From assembly GCF_007997155.1 (NCBI RefSeq), contig NZ_VORT01000020.1:1-36918 (forward strand): a stretch of DNA of 36,918 nt. The letters are read 5' to 3'. Both the position numbers and the translations under genes were made by a program. Below, in pieces: positions 7,974-16,387 of this stretch (positions are counted from its first letter, which is position 1; each line of letters opens with the position of its first letter). Below the pieces are notes generated by a model, which saw nothing but the letters and a program-made list of their open reading frames with translations, did no database searches and was not told where the DNA came from. This stretch comes from Aequorivita antarctica (GTDB lineage: Bacteria; Bacteroidota; Bacteroidia; Flavobacteriales; Flavobacteriaceae).

Positions 7974-8018
7974 AATCGTCAACATATTTTTTTAATCGTC
8001 AACATTCTAAAAATGTTG
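7974..8018 (+). repeat. Iterons upstream of the integrase (candidate arm-type binding sites)
   Basis: AATCGTCAACAT occurs at 7974-7985 and again at 7994-8005, exactly 20 bp (two helical turns) apart. An inverted ATGTTG follows at 8013-8018. Such short direct repeats beside a tyrosine-recombinase gene are typical arm-type sites or autoregulatory sites. The assignment is inferred from position. Confidence 0.55.
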
Positions 8019-8095
8019 TCCTAAATTTGTGCAAACGATCAATAAGGCTGATTTGACTTTCGTCTCACTTTTGTTTAATATTAAAGACGACAGCT

Positions 8096-9316
8096 ATGCG
8101 TACCTCATCAACTTTCTCGATCCTTTTTTGGATCTATGGCACTCGTGCCAAAAACCAACAAGCCAACATTTATGCCCGAATTACTCTTAATGGTAAAAGA
8201 GTAAATATCAGCCTTAAGCAAAAAACTGATATCGCCTCGTGGGATGCAAAACGACAAAAAGTTAAGGGCAACGGCCAAAATGCAAAGATCATCAACTTCT
8301 TTTTGGACGAAACAAAATCGGAAATTGTCAACTGCCATAGAGACCTTAGGTCTGAGGACAAAGAACCATCGGCACAAATGATAAAGGCAAGATATCTGGG
8401 AGAGGACAAAAAAACACATACCATTAAGGATATCATCCAATACCACAACGAAAGTATTGAAAACAAAGTTTGCGCCAAAACGCTGTGCCATTACCAAACG
8501 ACCCAAAAATATGTACTAAAGTTTATTTACAAAAAATATAGATCAAAGGATATTCCTTTAAAGAATTTGGATTTTGCTTTTCTTATGGGCTTTGAGACAT
8601 TTTTAAGATCCCATCGTCCGAGCCATTATCAGGATCGGATTGGAAATAACACCATAATGAAGCATATCCAAAGATTGCGAAAAATGATTACGACCGCATA
8701 TCACCTAGAATGGATAGAACGCGACCCTTTTGTTACATTTAAGCCCAAACACATTAAGACCCAAAGGGAATTTCTTACAGAGCCAGAACTAAGCTCCATT
8801 GAAAGATTCTCATCAAATATTGACCGACTTTCCATTGTTAAAGACCTATTCGTATTCAGTTGTTATACTGGTATATCTTATGTCGACATAATGAAATTAA
8901 CTCCCCACAACATAGTGTTGGGAATTAATGGGAAGAAATGGATTTCAGCAAAGCGAAACAAAACAGGCACGGAATTTAAAATACCACTACTAGAAAAAGC
9001 GGAATCATTAATTGAGAAATATATGGGAAATCCTCGCACAAAATTTACTGGTGCCCTCCTTCCCAATATATCCAACCAAAAACTTAATAGCTACTTAAAA
9101 GAAATATCTGATTTATGTGATATCAAGAAAAACTTGACCTTTCACATGGCCAGGCATACTTTCGCAACAACTATCACCTTAAGCAATGGTGTGCCAATTG
9201 AAACGGTATCTAAGCTATTGGGACATACTAAAATTGCGACTACCCAGATTTATGCGAAAGTTGTAGAAAAGAAAATCAGTGAAGACATGGAGTTATTACA
9301 GAAAAAACTAAAATAA
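8096..9316 (+). CDS. Tyrosine recombinase/integrase, CTnDOT (IntDOT)-like
   Basis: 406 aa. The order is an N-terminal arm-binding domain (residues ~5-60, FSILFWIYGTRAKN...IYARITLNGKR), a SAM-like core-binding domain (~105-210), then the catalytic domain (~225-400). Catalytic residues visible are Lys ~286/289, H350-x-x-R353 in FHMARHTFATT, H377 in LLGHTKIATTQ, and the nucleophile Tyr386 in QIYAKV. The first catalytic arginine of classical integrases is replaced: the motif reads TGISYVD with Ser261. IntDOT from Bacteroides conjugative transposons is known to have a serine at this place. The gene begins 235 bp past tRNA-Arg and is transcribed away from it, as expected for an element integrated at the tRNA. 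No excisionase, relaxase or tra gene is seen to its right, so the element may be degenerate. Confidence 0.92.
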   Translation: MRTSSTFSILFWIYGTRAKNQQANIYARITLNGKRVNISLKQKTDIASWDAKRQKVKGNGQNAKIINFFLDETKSEIVNCHRDLRSEDKEPSAQMIKARYLGEDKKTHTIKDIIQYHNESIENKVCAKTLCHYQTTQKYVLKFIYKKYRSKDIPLKNLDFAFLMGFETFLRSHRPSHYQDRIGNNTIMKHIQRLRKMITTAYHLEWIERDPFVTFKPKHIKTQREFLTEPELSSIERFSSNIDRLSIVKDLFVFSCYTGISYVDIMKLTPHNIVLGINGKKWISAKRNKTGTEFKIPLLEKAESLIEKYMGNPRTKFTGALLPNISNQKLNSYLKEISDLCDIKKNLTFHMARHTFATTITLSNGVPIETVSKLLGHTKIATTQIYAKVVEKKISEDMELLQKKLK

Positions 9317-9735
9317 AATTAAAACTAATCGGAATTAATTTTCAAATTAAGAGAATAATTATTTCAATTCTCGCCAAATAAAGTATATTCACTATTTTTT
9401 TAGACATTTTCGCAATTGACTTTTATTGAAGGATAGTCATCATAAGAAATCGAGCAAATTATTCTTTAGACATATATAATGAAATTAAATACCCTATAAA
9501 GACAACTTATAATTATTAACTTTTTGGAAAAGCATTTTGATAATGTAACAGGCTATAATAATTATACTTTCAAAATATAAAGCATTATCAATTCTAGGTA
9601 TTTTTATTATATGTTATAAGTTTTCACTTCAAAAAAGGAAAATATTTTTTCAACATTTATGTTTTATTACCTCAATATTTCTTTTTCAATTGTTTTAAAA
9701 TAAAAAATGACAAAAAAACCTAAAGCGAAATTAAT
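9317..9735. other. AT-rich non-coding gap
   Basis: About 420 bp, strongly AT-rich, no frame of protein-like composition and no clear hairpin. Its right end (9721-9736) holds a 16-nt exact copy of the sequence just before tRNA-Arg (7771-7786). Confidence 0.5.
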
Positions 9736-10317
9736 TCAGACTTTCCTTAAAACGATTCGTTTTCTAATTCGGCTTAAACTTTCAGGACTAACTCCCAAAA
9801 AATTGGCAATATACTTTTGCGGAATTCTTTGAAAGACGAAAGGTTCTTTTTCCAATAAATTTTGAAGTCTTTCTTCGGGTTTTTCAGTAGATAAGGACAT
9901 TGCAATTTCAATTGCTCTTTGAGCTACTTGTTCAGCCATCAATCTGCCAAATGTTTCATATTTACTACTTTCTTTGTAGAGATTAGTAAGGTTTTTTTGC
10001 TTAATAAAAAAAACAGTCGTATCCTCAATGGCCTGTAAATTTATTTTACCCATACTACTGTGAGGCAAACTTTGATAATAAGTTATCCAAGAATTATTAA
10101 AAGATATATAACAAGTCCTTTCCACACCATCTTTAATATGAAAATGCCTGATAGATCCTATAGCAATAAAGGCAACAAAATTACATATCTTATCATCTTG
10201 TAGTAAAAATTCCTTTTTTTTTTTTTTTTTTTCTTCGAAATAGTCATCAATGAGTTCAAGTTCCATTGCCATATTAGGAACAATACACTCGCAATATTTT
10301 TTTAACTTTTCAAACAT
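9736..10317 (-). CDS. Crp/Fnr-family regulator with a 19-base A/T tract in frame
   Basis: 193 aa. It has a cyclic-nucleotide-binding-like beta roll (residues ~35-115, including LLQDDKICNFVAFIAIGSIRHFHI) and a C-terminal winged HTH (QKYIANFLGVSPESLSRIRKR). This is the short Bacteroidota Crp/Fnr type that normally lacks cAMP-contact residues. Residues ~31-36 are six lysines encoded by a run of 19 A on the coding strand (T on +, 10214-10232). A one- or two-base slip would truncate the protein to about 40 residues, so the gene is a strong phase-variation candidate; as given it is in frame. It is last in a same-strand block with a membrane protein, S15 hydrolase, TonB receptor and LuxR gene. Target not known. 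Confidence 0.88.
   Translation of the reverse strand: MFEKLKKYCECIVPNMAMELELIDDYFEEKKKKKKEFLLQDDKICNFVAFIAIGSIRHFHIKDGVERTCYISFNNSWITYYQSLPHSSMGKINLQAIEDTTVFFIKQKNLTNLYKESSKYETFGRLMAEQVAQRAIEIAMSLSTEKPEERLQNLLEKEPFVFQRIPQKYIANFLGVSPESLSRIRKRIVLRKV
10214..10232. repeat. Homopolymer of 19 T inside a regulator gene
   Basis: Uninterrupted T19 on the + strand (A19 in the coding sense of the Crp/Fnr gene), located near codons 31-36. It is by far the longest homopolymer in the window. Confidence 0.9.
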
Positions 10318-10445
10318 TTTATTTCTTTAAAAAAAATTAAGCCATTAGTAATCCACTGATTTAACAGCGTATTCATTCTTCAAAAAATAAATTATTATTT
10401 CATTCTAAATAAATTTCGGCTGATTTTATTTATTGATATTTATAA

Positions 10446-11063
10446 TTATTTCCCAATTAGCATTTTATATTCATTAGGTATTTTCACACCTTTAAAATGG
10501 CCTGTTAGGCCATAAAAAATTAAAAAAATTAAAAAAAATCCAATTAATAAAATTAGTACTGATTGTCCTTTGGGAGTAAACCCTAAAAATGTAAACTTCA
10601 TTTTTTTTCTATGAATGGAGGCAACGTGTCCAAAAAAAGAAAAAATTGCAAGCCCATAATACGGTATGAAAAATAAGTTTAAAGGAAACGAATTTATTCC
10701 TGTAGCCCCAAAATAAAAATTCGTATCAAGGTTTAATAAAAGACGTCCACTTAAAATAGCAATTAAATGAATGACAAAAAAACAAGCTAAATATATGCCA
10801 GTCCAATTATGGAGTTTCTCAAGCAGAGAAAGTTTTATTTTTAAAGTTTTTTTAAAGAGGGCGATTCCTGAAATAATTTGAAAAATAATCGCACTTAATA
10901 GTATAAACTCAACATATATATTACGGTATAATAAACGTAAAGTATTCATCATTTCTATATGCCTTTCAGGCCCCAAAATGCTTAGTGAATGGTTAAACAA
11001 ATGTATCCCAATAAAACTTGTAACTATAAGGCCAGATATGTAATGAGCTTTTTTAGTTATCAT
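10446..11063 (-). CDS. Polytopic membrane protein with conserved histidines (cytochrome b/SdhC-like?)
   Basis: 205 aa with five hydrophobic segments (about residues 10-30, 52-72, 88-108, 130-150, 170-190). Histidines lie inside or at the edges of helices: H21 and H25 in helix 1, LHNWTG before helix 3, FFVIHL in helix 3 and FFGHVASIH in helix 4. That spacing recalls haem-ligating membrane anchors such as succinate dehydrogenase cytochrome b or cytochrome b561, but I do not recognise a specific family. It starts 58 bp after the S15 hydrolase gene on the same strand and precedes the Crp/Fnr gene by 128 bp, so it probably belongs to the same unit. Confidence 0.7.
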   Translation of the reverse strand: MITKKAHYISGLIVTSFIGIHLFNHSLSILGPERHIEMMNTLRLLYRNIYVEFILLSAIIFQIISGIALFKKTLKIKLSLLEKLHNWTGIYLACFFVIHLIAILSGRLLLNLDTNFYFGATGINSFPLNLFFIPYYGLAIFSFFGHVASIHRKKMKFTFLGFTPKGQSVLILLIGFFLIFLIFYGLTGHFKGVKIPNEYKMLIGK

Positions 11064-11121
11064 GATTGTTTGTGATTTTTAAAAATGCTATTCTGAATAT
11101 TTACATCCTTTTCATTGTTCT

Positions 11122-12801
11122 TTAATTTATCCAAACTGGTATTTTAATGAAACTTTCATTGTACCATTTTATTTGTAAAGGTTCTTTAGCATCATTAATA
11201 GTCTCATCTGAAACAGGTTTTCCTGAACCATAATTAATAATCTCAAATGGATGTTTATTGATGTTTAATAAAATAACTAGACGACTGCCTTTACTAATTT
11301 TCTTACTTATAAACCTTGTATTATCAAATGGAATACTCTCTTTTTTATTGGGTACCAGAAGTTGTCGTTTAGAATTATCCTTTGCATAACTAGCCCTTCC
11401 TACATAACGAGTAAGAAAAAAATATTTTCCGTTAGGCATTAGTTCGTATAGGGCTAATGATACATCCATATCCTTTTTATTGATGGATGAAAATAATTTT
11501 CCAGAGAACGAACCGTTAATTAAGAATTCATTTTCAAAAGGTTGTGACTTAAAAATTAGGCCATTACTTACATCAAGTGTGTCAAAGATTATTTGTGGAG
11601 TAAAATAATTATTTTGACTTTTCCTATTTTTAAAATCTACGATCTGTTTTTTAAACTCAATCTTTTTTGGCTTTTGACTCGTTAATGTTATATTGTCTAA
11701 ATAGAAGGTTAGGGAATCATTATTTGTTTCTTTTAATGATGGAGCATGGCGCCATTCATTTGTTCCCATAACTTGATAGTTTACCTTATCTTCCAGTAAT
11801 TCAGGTTTTGTTTTATTCTTCAAAATATAATCCAACCATTGAAATGCTAAATCTCTCATACCGATATTGGCTACGCTATCAATTTTGTACCCCATTAAAC
11901 TATCTTTTGACCTACTTTGCCCGGACCAATGATCGTATGGGCCAATTACAAAATAATGATTGGCATTTTTGTTATATTTATAATGAAGTTTAAAATATTC
12001 CAAAGCTCCAATTTGAGAACCATCATAATAGCCAGTTGTAGACAGAATTGGAATATTGATTTTTGAAAATTCTTCTGGCGTCGGCACCATTGATTTCCAA
12101 TATGCGTCATAAGATGGATGCTTAAGCCATTCCTGAAATATGGGATTGGGCTGATTCCCCAAACTATCTATGCTCCGGAAAGAAGTTCCCTTATTAAACC
12201 ATTCAAAAACTAAACCTCTGTCGTATGGTTTATTTTTATATATATTATCATTGGCCCAGCCTAAAATATTTCCAAAGGGAACGTTATTTTCCATGGGCAT
12301 ATCAAAACCAGGCATTACAGCTACTTGTGGCACTATTGTTTTTAGTGCAGGATGTGTATTCTTAACGGTTGCCCATTGCGAAAATCCAGTATAGCTGCCT
12401 CCATACATACCAACCTTTCCATCACACCATGATTGGCGACTTATCCAATCAATAATATCATAAACATCCGTCCCCTCATGTTCAAAGGGAGCATATTCTT
12501 TTAAATTTGAACGAATACCACGAGCATATGCAACAATCCCTACATAGTCTTTATCAGCTGAAAGTTTCGCAAAGTAAGCATCATTTACTCCCTGATAGTA
12601 GGTAGTATAGAAAAGAATTACTGGCAAAGGTTTTGAAGTTGTTTTTTTCCGGATAATTGTAGTTGAAATATTAAAACCACTACGTGTAGGAATTAAGACA
12701 CTGTCATTTACTATATAAATACTATCATTAGAATTGTTTTGTTGAGCAAATGCCGTTGAGTAAATTGTAAGGATTGTTATTACTTTCATTATAAACTTCA
12801 T
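11122..12801 (-). CDS. S15-family hydrolase (CocE/NonD, X-Pro dipeptidyl-peptidase-like)
   Basis: 559 aa with a signal peptide (MKFIMKVITILTIYSTAFAQ), so exported to the periplasm or surface. The alpha/beta-hydrolase domain has the nucleophile motif MYGGSYTGFSQW (Ser136), the acid D260 in STTGYYDG and the histidine H291 in GPYDHWSG, in the order Ser-Asp-His. The C-terminal ~200 residues form the beta-sandwich typical of the X-Pro dipeptidyl-peptidase C-terminal domain. Members cleave X-Pro dipeptides, glutaryl or cocaine-type esters; substrate cannot be read here. It lies 104 bp downstream of a TonB-dependent receptor gene on the same strand, which suggests that the two act on the same imported peptide or ester. 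A second in-frame ATG is at codon 5. Confidence 0.9.
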   Translation of the reverse strand: MKFIMKVITILTIYSTAFAQQNNSNDSIYIVNDSVLIPTRSGFNISTTIIRKKTTSKPLPVILFYTTYYQGVNDAYFAKLSADKDYVGIVAYARGIRSNLKEYAPFEHEGTDVYDIIDWISRQSWCDGKVGMYGGSYTGFSQWATVKNTHPALKTIVPQVAVMPGFDMPMENNVPFGNILGWANDNIYKNKPYDRGLVFEWFNKGTSFRSIDSLGNQPNPIFQEWLKHPSYDAYWKSMVPTPEEFSKINIPILSTTGYYDGSQIGALEYFKLHYKYNKNANHYFVIGPYDHWSGQSRSKDSLMGYKIDSVANIGMRDLAFQWLDYILKNKTKPELLEDKVNYQVMGTNEWRHAPSLKETNNDSLTFYLDNITLTSQKPKKIEFKKQIVDFKNRKSQNNYFTPQIIFDTLDVSNGLIFKSQPFENEFLINGSFSGKLFSSINKKDMDVSLALYELMPNGKYFFLTRYVGRASYAKDNSKRQLLVPNKKESIPFDNTRFISKKISKGSRLVILLNINKHPFEIINYGSGKPVSDETINDAKEPLQIKWYNESFIKIPVWIN

Positions 12802-12905
12802 ACTTTCTATATTTTTTTATTAGCAGTGCGAATTGCCTTCACTTCATTAAGTGATATTTTCACAAATTAACCTCTTTTAATAATTCTAAATTATTGTTCA
12901 AATTT

Positions 12906-15242
12906 TTAAAACTCTATTTTGTATGTCAAATTTGGAATGATAATAGCGGGTTTGTCCACATCTACTCTATTCTCTATAAGGTTGTACTTAAATCCATTAT
13001 AATCTGGTTGGCGGGTAAGGTTTATAATCTTAAGAGCAATTTCCTGGGAGTTTTTACTTTTGTTTATTCTATAACTAGCCGTAAAATGCACGTTTAAAGC
13101 TGGATCAAATTGTTTGGAAAATGCTTTAGACTCGTCAAATACAACATCTTTTGAAGAATTTGATACTAGATTGTTGATAGGAGAATAACGATTACCACCC
13201 TGGTAGGTAACTCTAGTATTTATACTTAAAATATTTTGATTGCTTTTACCTATCTGCCATTCTTTACCTATCAAAAAGTTAAATACATAATTTCGGTTAT
13301 ATCTTGTGTCCCTCCAAACCCCATCACCTCCTTTATATTTAGACTCAAATAATGAACCTGTTAACATATAATAATATTCTTTTGACATATATTTTTCAAA
13401 GGTAAAATCAACTCCATAATTTCTGCCTATACCGGTATTCTGCAATTTTTCTGAAAAAAACCAATCACTTTGAAGATTAAGAAATGAAAATGAACTATTG
13501 GTTATTACAGGAACTGAAAATAACTGCTGATAATATGGTTCAATTTTTAAATGAATCAATTCAGAAACATTCCAATCATAACTGAATACAAAGTGGTTTG
13601 ACTTTGTGAAATCTAAATTTTTGTTTACCTGCTTTTCATCGGTAATTAATGAATTATTAAAATAATAATTTATATTTTCTAATCTGCTGTGCAAGCCATA
13701 ACCCAATCCCAAAGATTGTTTTTGACTTAATTGGTATTTTATTCCCAGTCTTGGTTCTAGCGTATAATGATTATTCAATGTAAAGATTTGCCCATTAATG
13801 CCCACATTCATCAATAATTTATCTGTAAGTTTGATTGTAGAACTACTGTAAGCCGAAAGTAATGAGCTAAACCCATTTGAATTTACAATTTCCTTAGGAG
13901 GTGAATTTTCAGAAAAAGACTTGTTTAATAACAAATCATACATCATACCCGTTATTAATATTCCAGTTTTATTTGTGTGTTTGGAATTAAATCTTCTATT
14001 AATGAATGATGACAAGACTATATTCGAATTTGCAAATTCTATATTGCTTTGGGGCACCAATTTAAGAAAGGGATTGAGTTTTTGAGCAGACCATTGAGTT
14101 CCATTAGAAGTGACAGCTAAAGCTGTTTTTAAATAGGCATCGTTCTTAAAAAAATATTTATTACTAACACCTAAGGCACCCATAAATTGTTTGATATCAT
14201 TGTTCTCTTTATCATTCAAATACTTCCACTCTAAACTATCTGTTTTAACTTTAGATTTTGCTGCATCTATTAGTCCTATTCCCCATACTGAAAACACGCC
14301 AGTTTTTTTTGTAGGAAAATTTAATTTGAATGAAAGGTCTTGAAATTTAATACTACTAGCGTCTTCAGGCAATAGAGAAGCTAGCATACCCAAAGTAGAA
14401 TACCTATAATTGTAAATGTAAGATGAACGACTTCCTTTTTTGAAAGGACCTTCTTGTGAAGTTTCCATTCCGATTATACCTGCTTGAATAGTACGTTCTG
14501 TCTTTTCATTATTACCTTTCTTCAGCGCAATATCAAAAACACCCGATAGTCCATTATTATATTCCGCTGGAAATGCACCAGTGAAGAAATCTGAATTTGC
14601 TAACATCTGACTGCTTAAAGCCGTAAATAAACCTCCTCCAAACGATTGCAAATCTCCGAAATGATTTGGTGCAGGTATTTCAATCCCTTCCATTTTCCAT
14701 TGTAAAAATTTAGGCGCATTACCTCTTACGATAATTCCATTGTCACCAGTATTTCCAGCAATCCCGGCAAATGAAGTTGTTAAACGAGCAGGATCGTCAA
14801 ATCCCCCCGCATATCTTTTGGCCTCTTCCACGCTTAACATTCGTGCACTCACAGTTGCCATTGCATTAAGTGGTTGTTCTTTATTTACCCTCGGTATAAT
14901 TACTATTTCATCGAGCCTTGTACTTTTTTCTCTGAGTTGAATAGTAACAAAGGTCTGTTTTGCCGAACTAACCACTACCTCCCTAATTATAGTGGGTTCA
15001 TAACCCACATAGGTAACGTTTAGATTATATCTTCCGACAGGAACATTCGCAATTGAAAAGTTTCCAGAAGCGTCAGTTGTTGTTCCAATTAAAGGATTCG
15101 TGTTGAGTATTACTATTGAAGCAAAAGCTATAGGTTTATTTGAGGCATTATCAATAACTGATCCTCGAAGAGTTTGGGAAGTTTGAGAAATTGAATGAAG
15201 TGATAAGAGAACAAAACAAAAAATAGAAATAATTCGTAGCAT
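12906..15242 (-). CDS. TonB-dependent receptor with carboxypeptidase-regulatory-like N-terminal domain
   Basis: 778 aa outer-membrane receptor. It has a signal peptide (MLRIISIFCFVLLSLHSISQ), then a beta-sandwich CarboxypepD_reg-like domain (residues ~24-108: LRGSVIDNASNKPIAFASI...GYEPTIIREVVV), a plug domain (~115-240: NGIIVRGNAPKFLQWKMEGIEI) and a 22-strand-type barrel ending in LTYKIEF with the terminal Phe of outer-membrane barrels. No SusD partner is adjacent, so it is not a classical SusCD pair. Direct neighbours are an upstream LuxR-type regulator (74 bp) and a downstream S15 hydrolase (104 bp). Probable role: energy-dependent uptake of a ligand processed by the hydrolase. Confidence 0.93.
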   Translation of the reverse strand: MLRIISIFCFVLLSLHSISQTSQTLRGSVIDNASNKPIAFASIVILNTNPLIGTTTDASGNFSIANVPVGRYNLNVTYVGYEPTIIREVVVSSAKQTFVTIQLREKSTRLDEIVIIPRVNKEQPLNAMATVSARMLSVEEAKRYAGGFDDPARLTTSFAGIAGNTGDNGIIVRGNAPKFLQWKMEGIEIPAPNHFGDLQSFGGGLFTALSSQMLANSDFFTGAFPAEYNNGLSGVFDIALKKGNNEKTERTIQAGIIGMETSQEGPFKKGSRSSYIYNYRYSTLGMLASLLPEDASSIKFQDLSFKLNFPTKKTGVFSVWGIGLIDAAKSKVKTDSLEWKYLNDKENNDIKQFMGALGVSNKYFFKNDAYLKTALAVTSNGTQWSAQKLNPFLKLVPQSNIEFANSNIVLSSFINRRFNSKHTNKTGILITGMMYDLLLNKSFSENSPPKEIVNSNGFSSLLSAYSSSTIKLTDKLLMNVGINGQIFTLNNHYTLEPRLGIKYQLSQKQSLGLGYGLHSRLENINYYFNNSLITDEKQVNKNLDFTKSNHFVFSYDWNVSELIHLKIEPYYQQLFSVPVITNSSFSFLNLQSDWFFSEKLQNTGIGRNYGVDFTFEKYMSKEYYYMLTGSLFESKYKGGDGVWRDTRYNRNYVFNFLIGKEWQIGKSNQNILSINTRVTYQGGNRYSPINNLVSNSSKDVVFDESKAFSKQFDPALNVHFTASYRINKSKNSQEIALKIINLTRQPDYNGFKYNLIENRVDVDKPAIIIPNLTYKIEF

Positions 15243-15316
15243 TATTTATTTGATAATTAGACATCACAAAACTCTATCTAACTCAAATTTTAATCAATAC
15301 TGATTAATCAGTATAT

Positions 15317-16086
15317 TTAGTCTAAAAGTCCAAATTTTGTAGCAAAAAGCAATGCTTCAAATGAATTGTTCGCACCTAATTTTTCTAAAAATCTTTGTCT
15401 ATGGGTGTTCACCGTATGAACACTAATAGATAATTTATTAGAAATTTCTTTACTGAGAAGTCCCGTTTTTACGAGTTTCAAGATTTCCAATTCTCTTTTT
15501 GTCAGTTCCAACCCTATTTTTCTAGATGCTTCCATAGGAATAATATTGCCAGTTCTAAAATTTAACAACTGACTTTGACTCTCATCCAAATCCTCTTGAT
15601 TTGAAGATACATCCACAATATTAAGCATCAGCCATATTTGACCAGAAGCGTCCAGTTCTAAAACTTGATATTGCTCTATCAACCTAACATATTGATCTTG
15701 AGAATTCAACATTCTATATTCCGTAATCAATTTATAATTAAGCTTTTCATTGCTTGAAAAATTATTTAATAATTTTAAAACCGAAACACCATTGATACTA
15801 CATTTAAGAGCATCCTCTGGGTGAATTTTACTACCAAAAAATGTTGCCCACTATTCTTATAATCAGCCGGCTCATAACCTAGGAGAATACCAAAATTTGA
15901 GGAATAAAATATAACTTCACGCTTACTTAAATCAAAAATCCCTGTTCCAGAGTTCCCTATGTCAGATATAGTCTGTAACACAGGCATGTGTTTACTAATT
16001 ACAGAATAATCTAAATCTTTTTTATCAAATTTTAATTGTAATAAATATTTAAAAAATATTTCTTGTATGTGATTAATTTCTGCCAT
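15317..16086 (-). pseudogene. PAS-LuxR transcriptional regulator split by a one-base frameshift
   Basis: Two open frames are halves of one gene. The first (16086 to 15775) encodes the PAS N-terminus (GTGIFDLSKREVIFYSSNFG...GYEPADYKNSGQHF). The second (to 15317) encodes the rest and a LuxR HTH (LTKRELEILKLVKTGLLSKEI...VHTVNTHRQRFLEKLG). At the run of six A on + (15836-15841; T6 in the coding sense), adding one base joins them and restores GQHFFGSKIHPEDALK, where HPED is the conserved PAS motif, followed by an open frame into YRMLNSQDQYVRLIEQYQ. The repaired protein is ~256 aa, normal for this Flavobacteriia family. Either a recent loss, a homopolymer-based switch or a sequencing error. It sits 74 bp before the TonB receptor, its likely target. 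Confidence 0.88.
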
Positions 16087-16387
16087 TGTTTCTTAATTAT
16101 ATTCTTGACTAACAATAAATTAGATTCAAGATATGGACAACCATAGTGCTCGTTCAGGAAAGACCACCAGATTTTTAGCTATAATCGAAGATAGTAAATT
16201 GCAATGGATTCGGTTTATAATTTAAAAAATTAAGCTACAAGCTTTGAGTCTGTTTAATATCTCATATTTTTATATTATATATGGTTTTGCACCCATATTA
16301 TATAATGAAAGACCCCTTAAAACAAAGTGTTAATTTTTTCTTAAATATAAAATATCGGGATATTTAAAAATTGTCAGTATTTATTAA
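16087..16387. other. Gap between PAS-LuxR and metallo-beta-lactamase genes
   Basis: 301 bp of AT-rich DNA. A 30-codon frame from 16134 on + (MDNHSARSGKTT...) has no support. Nothing else recognisable. Confidence 0.4.
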
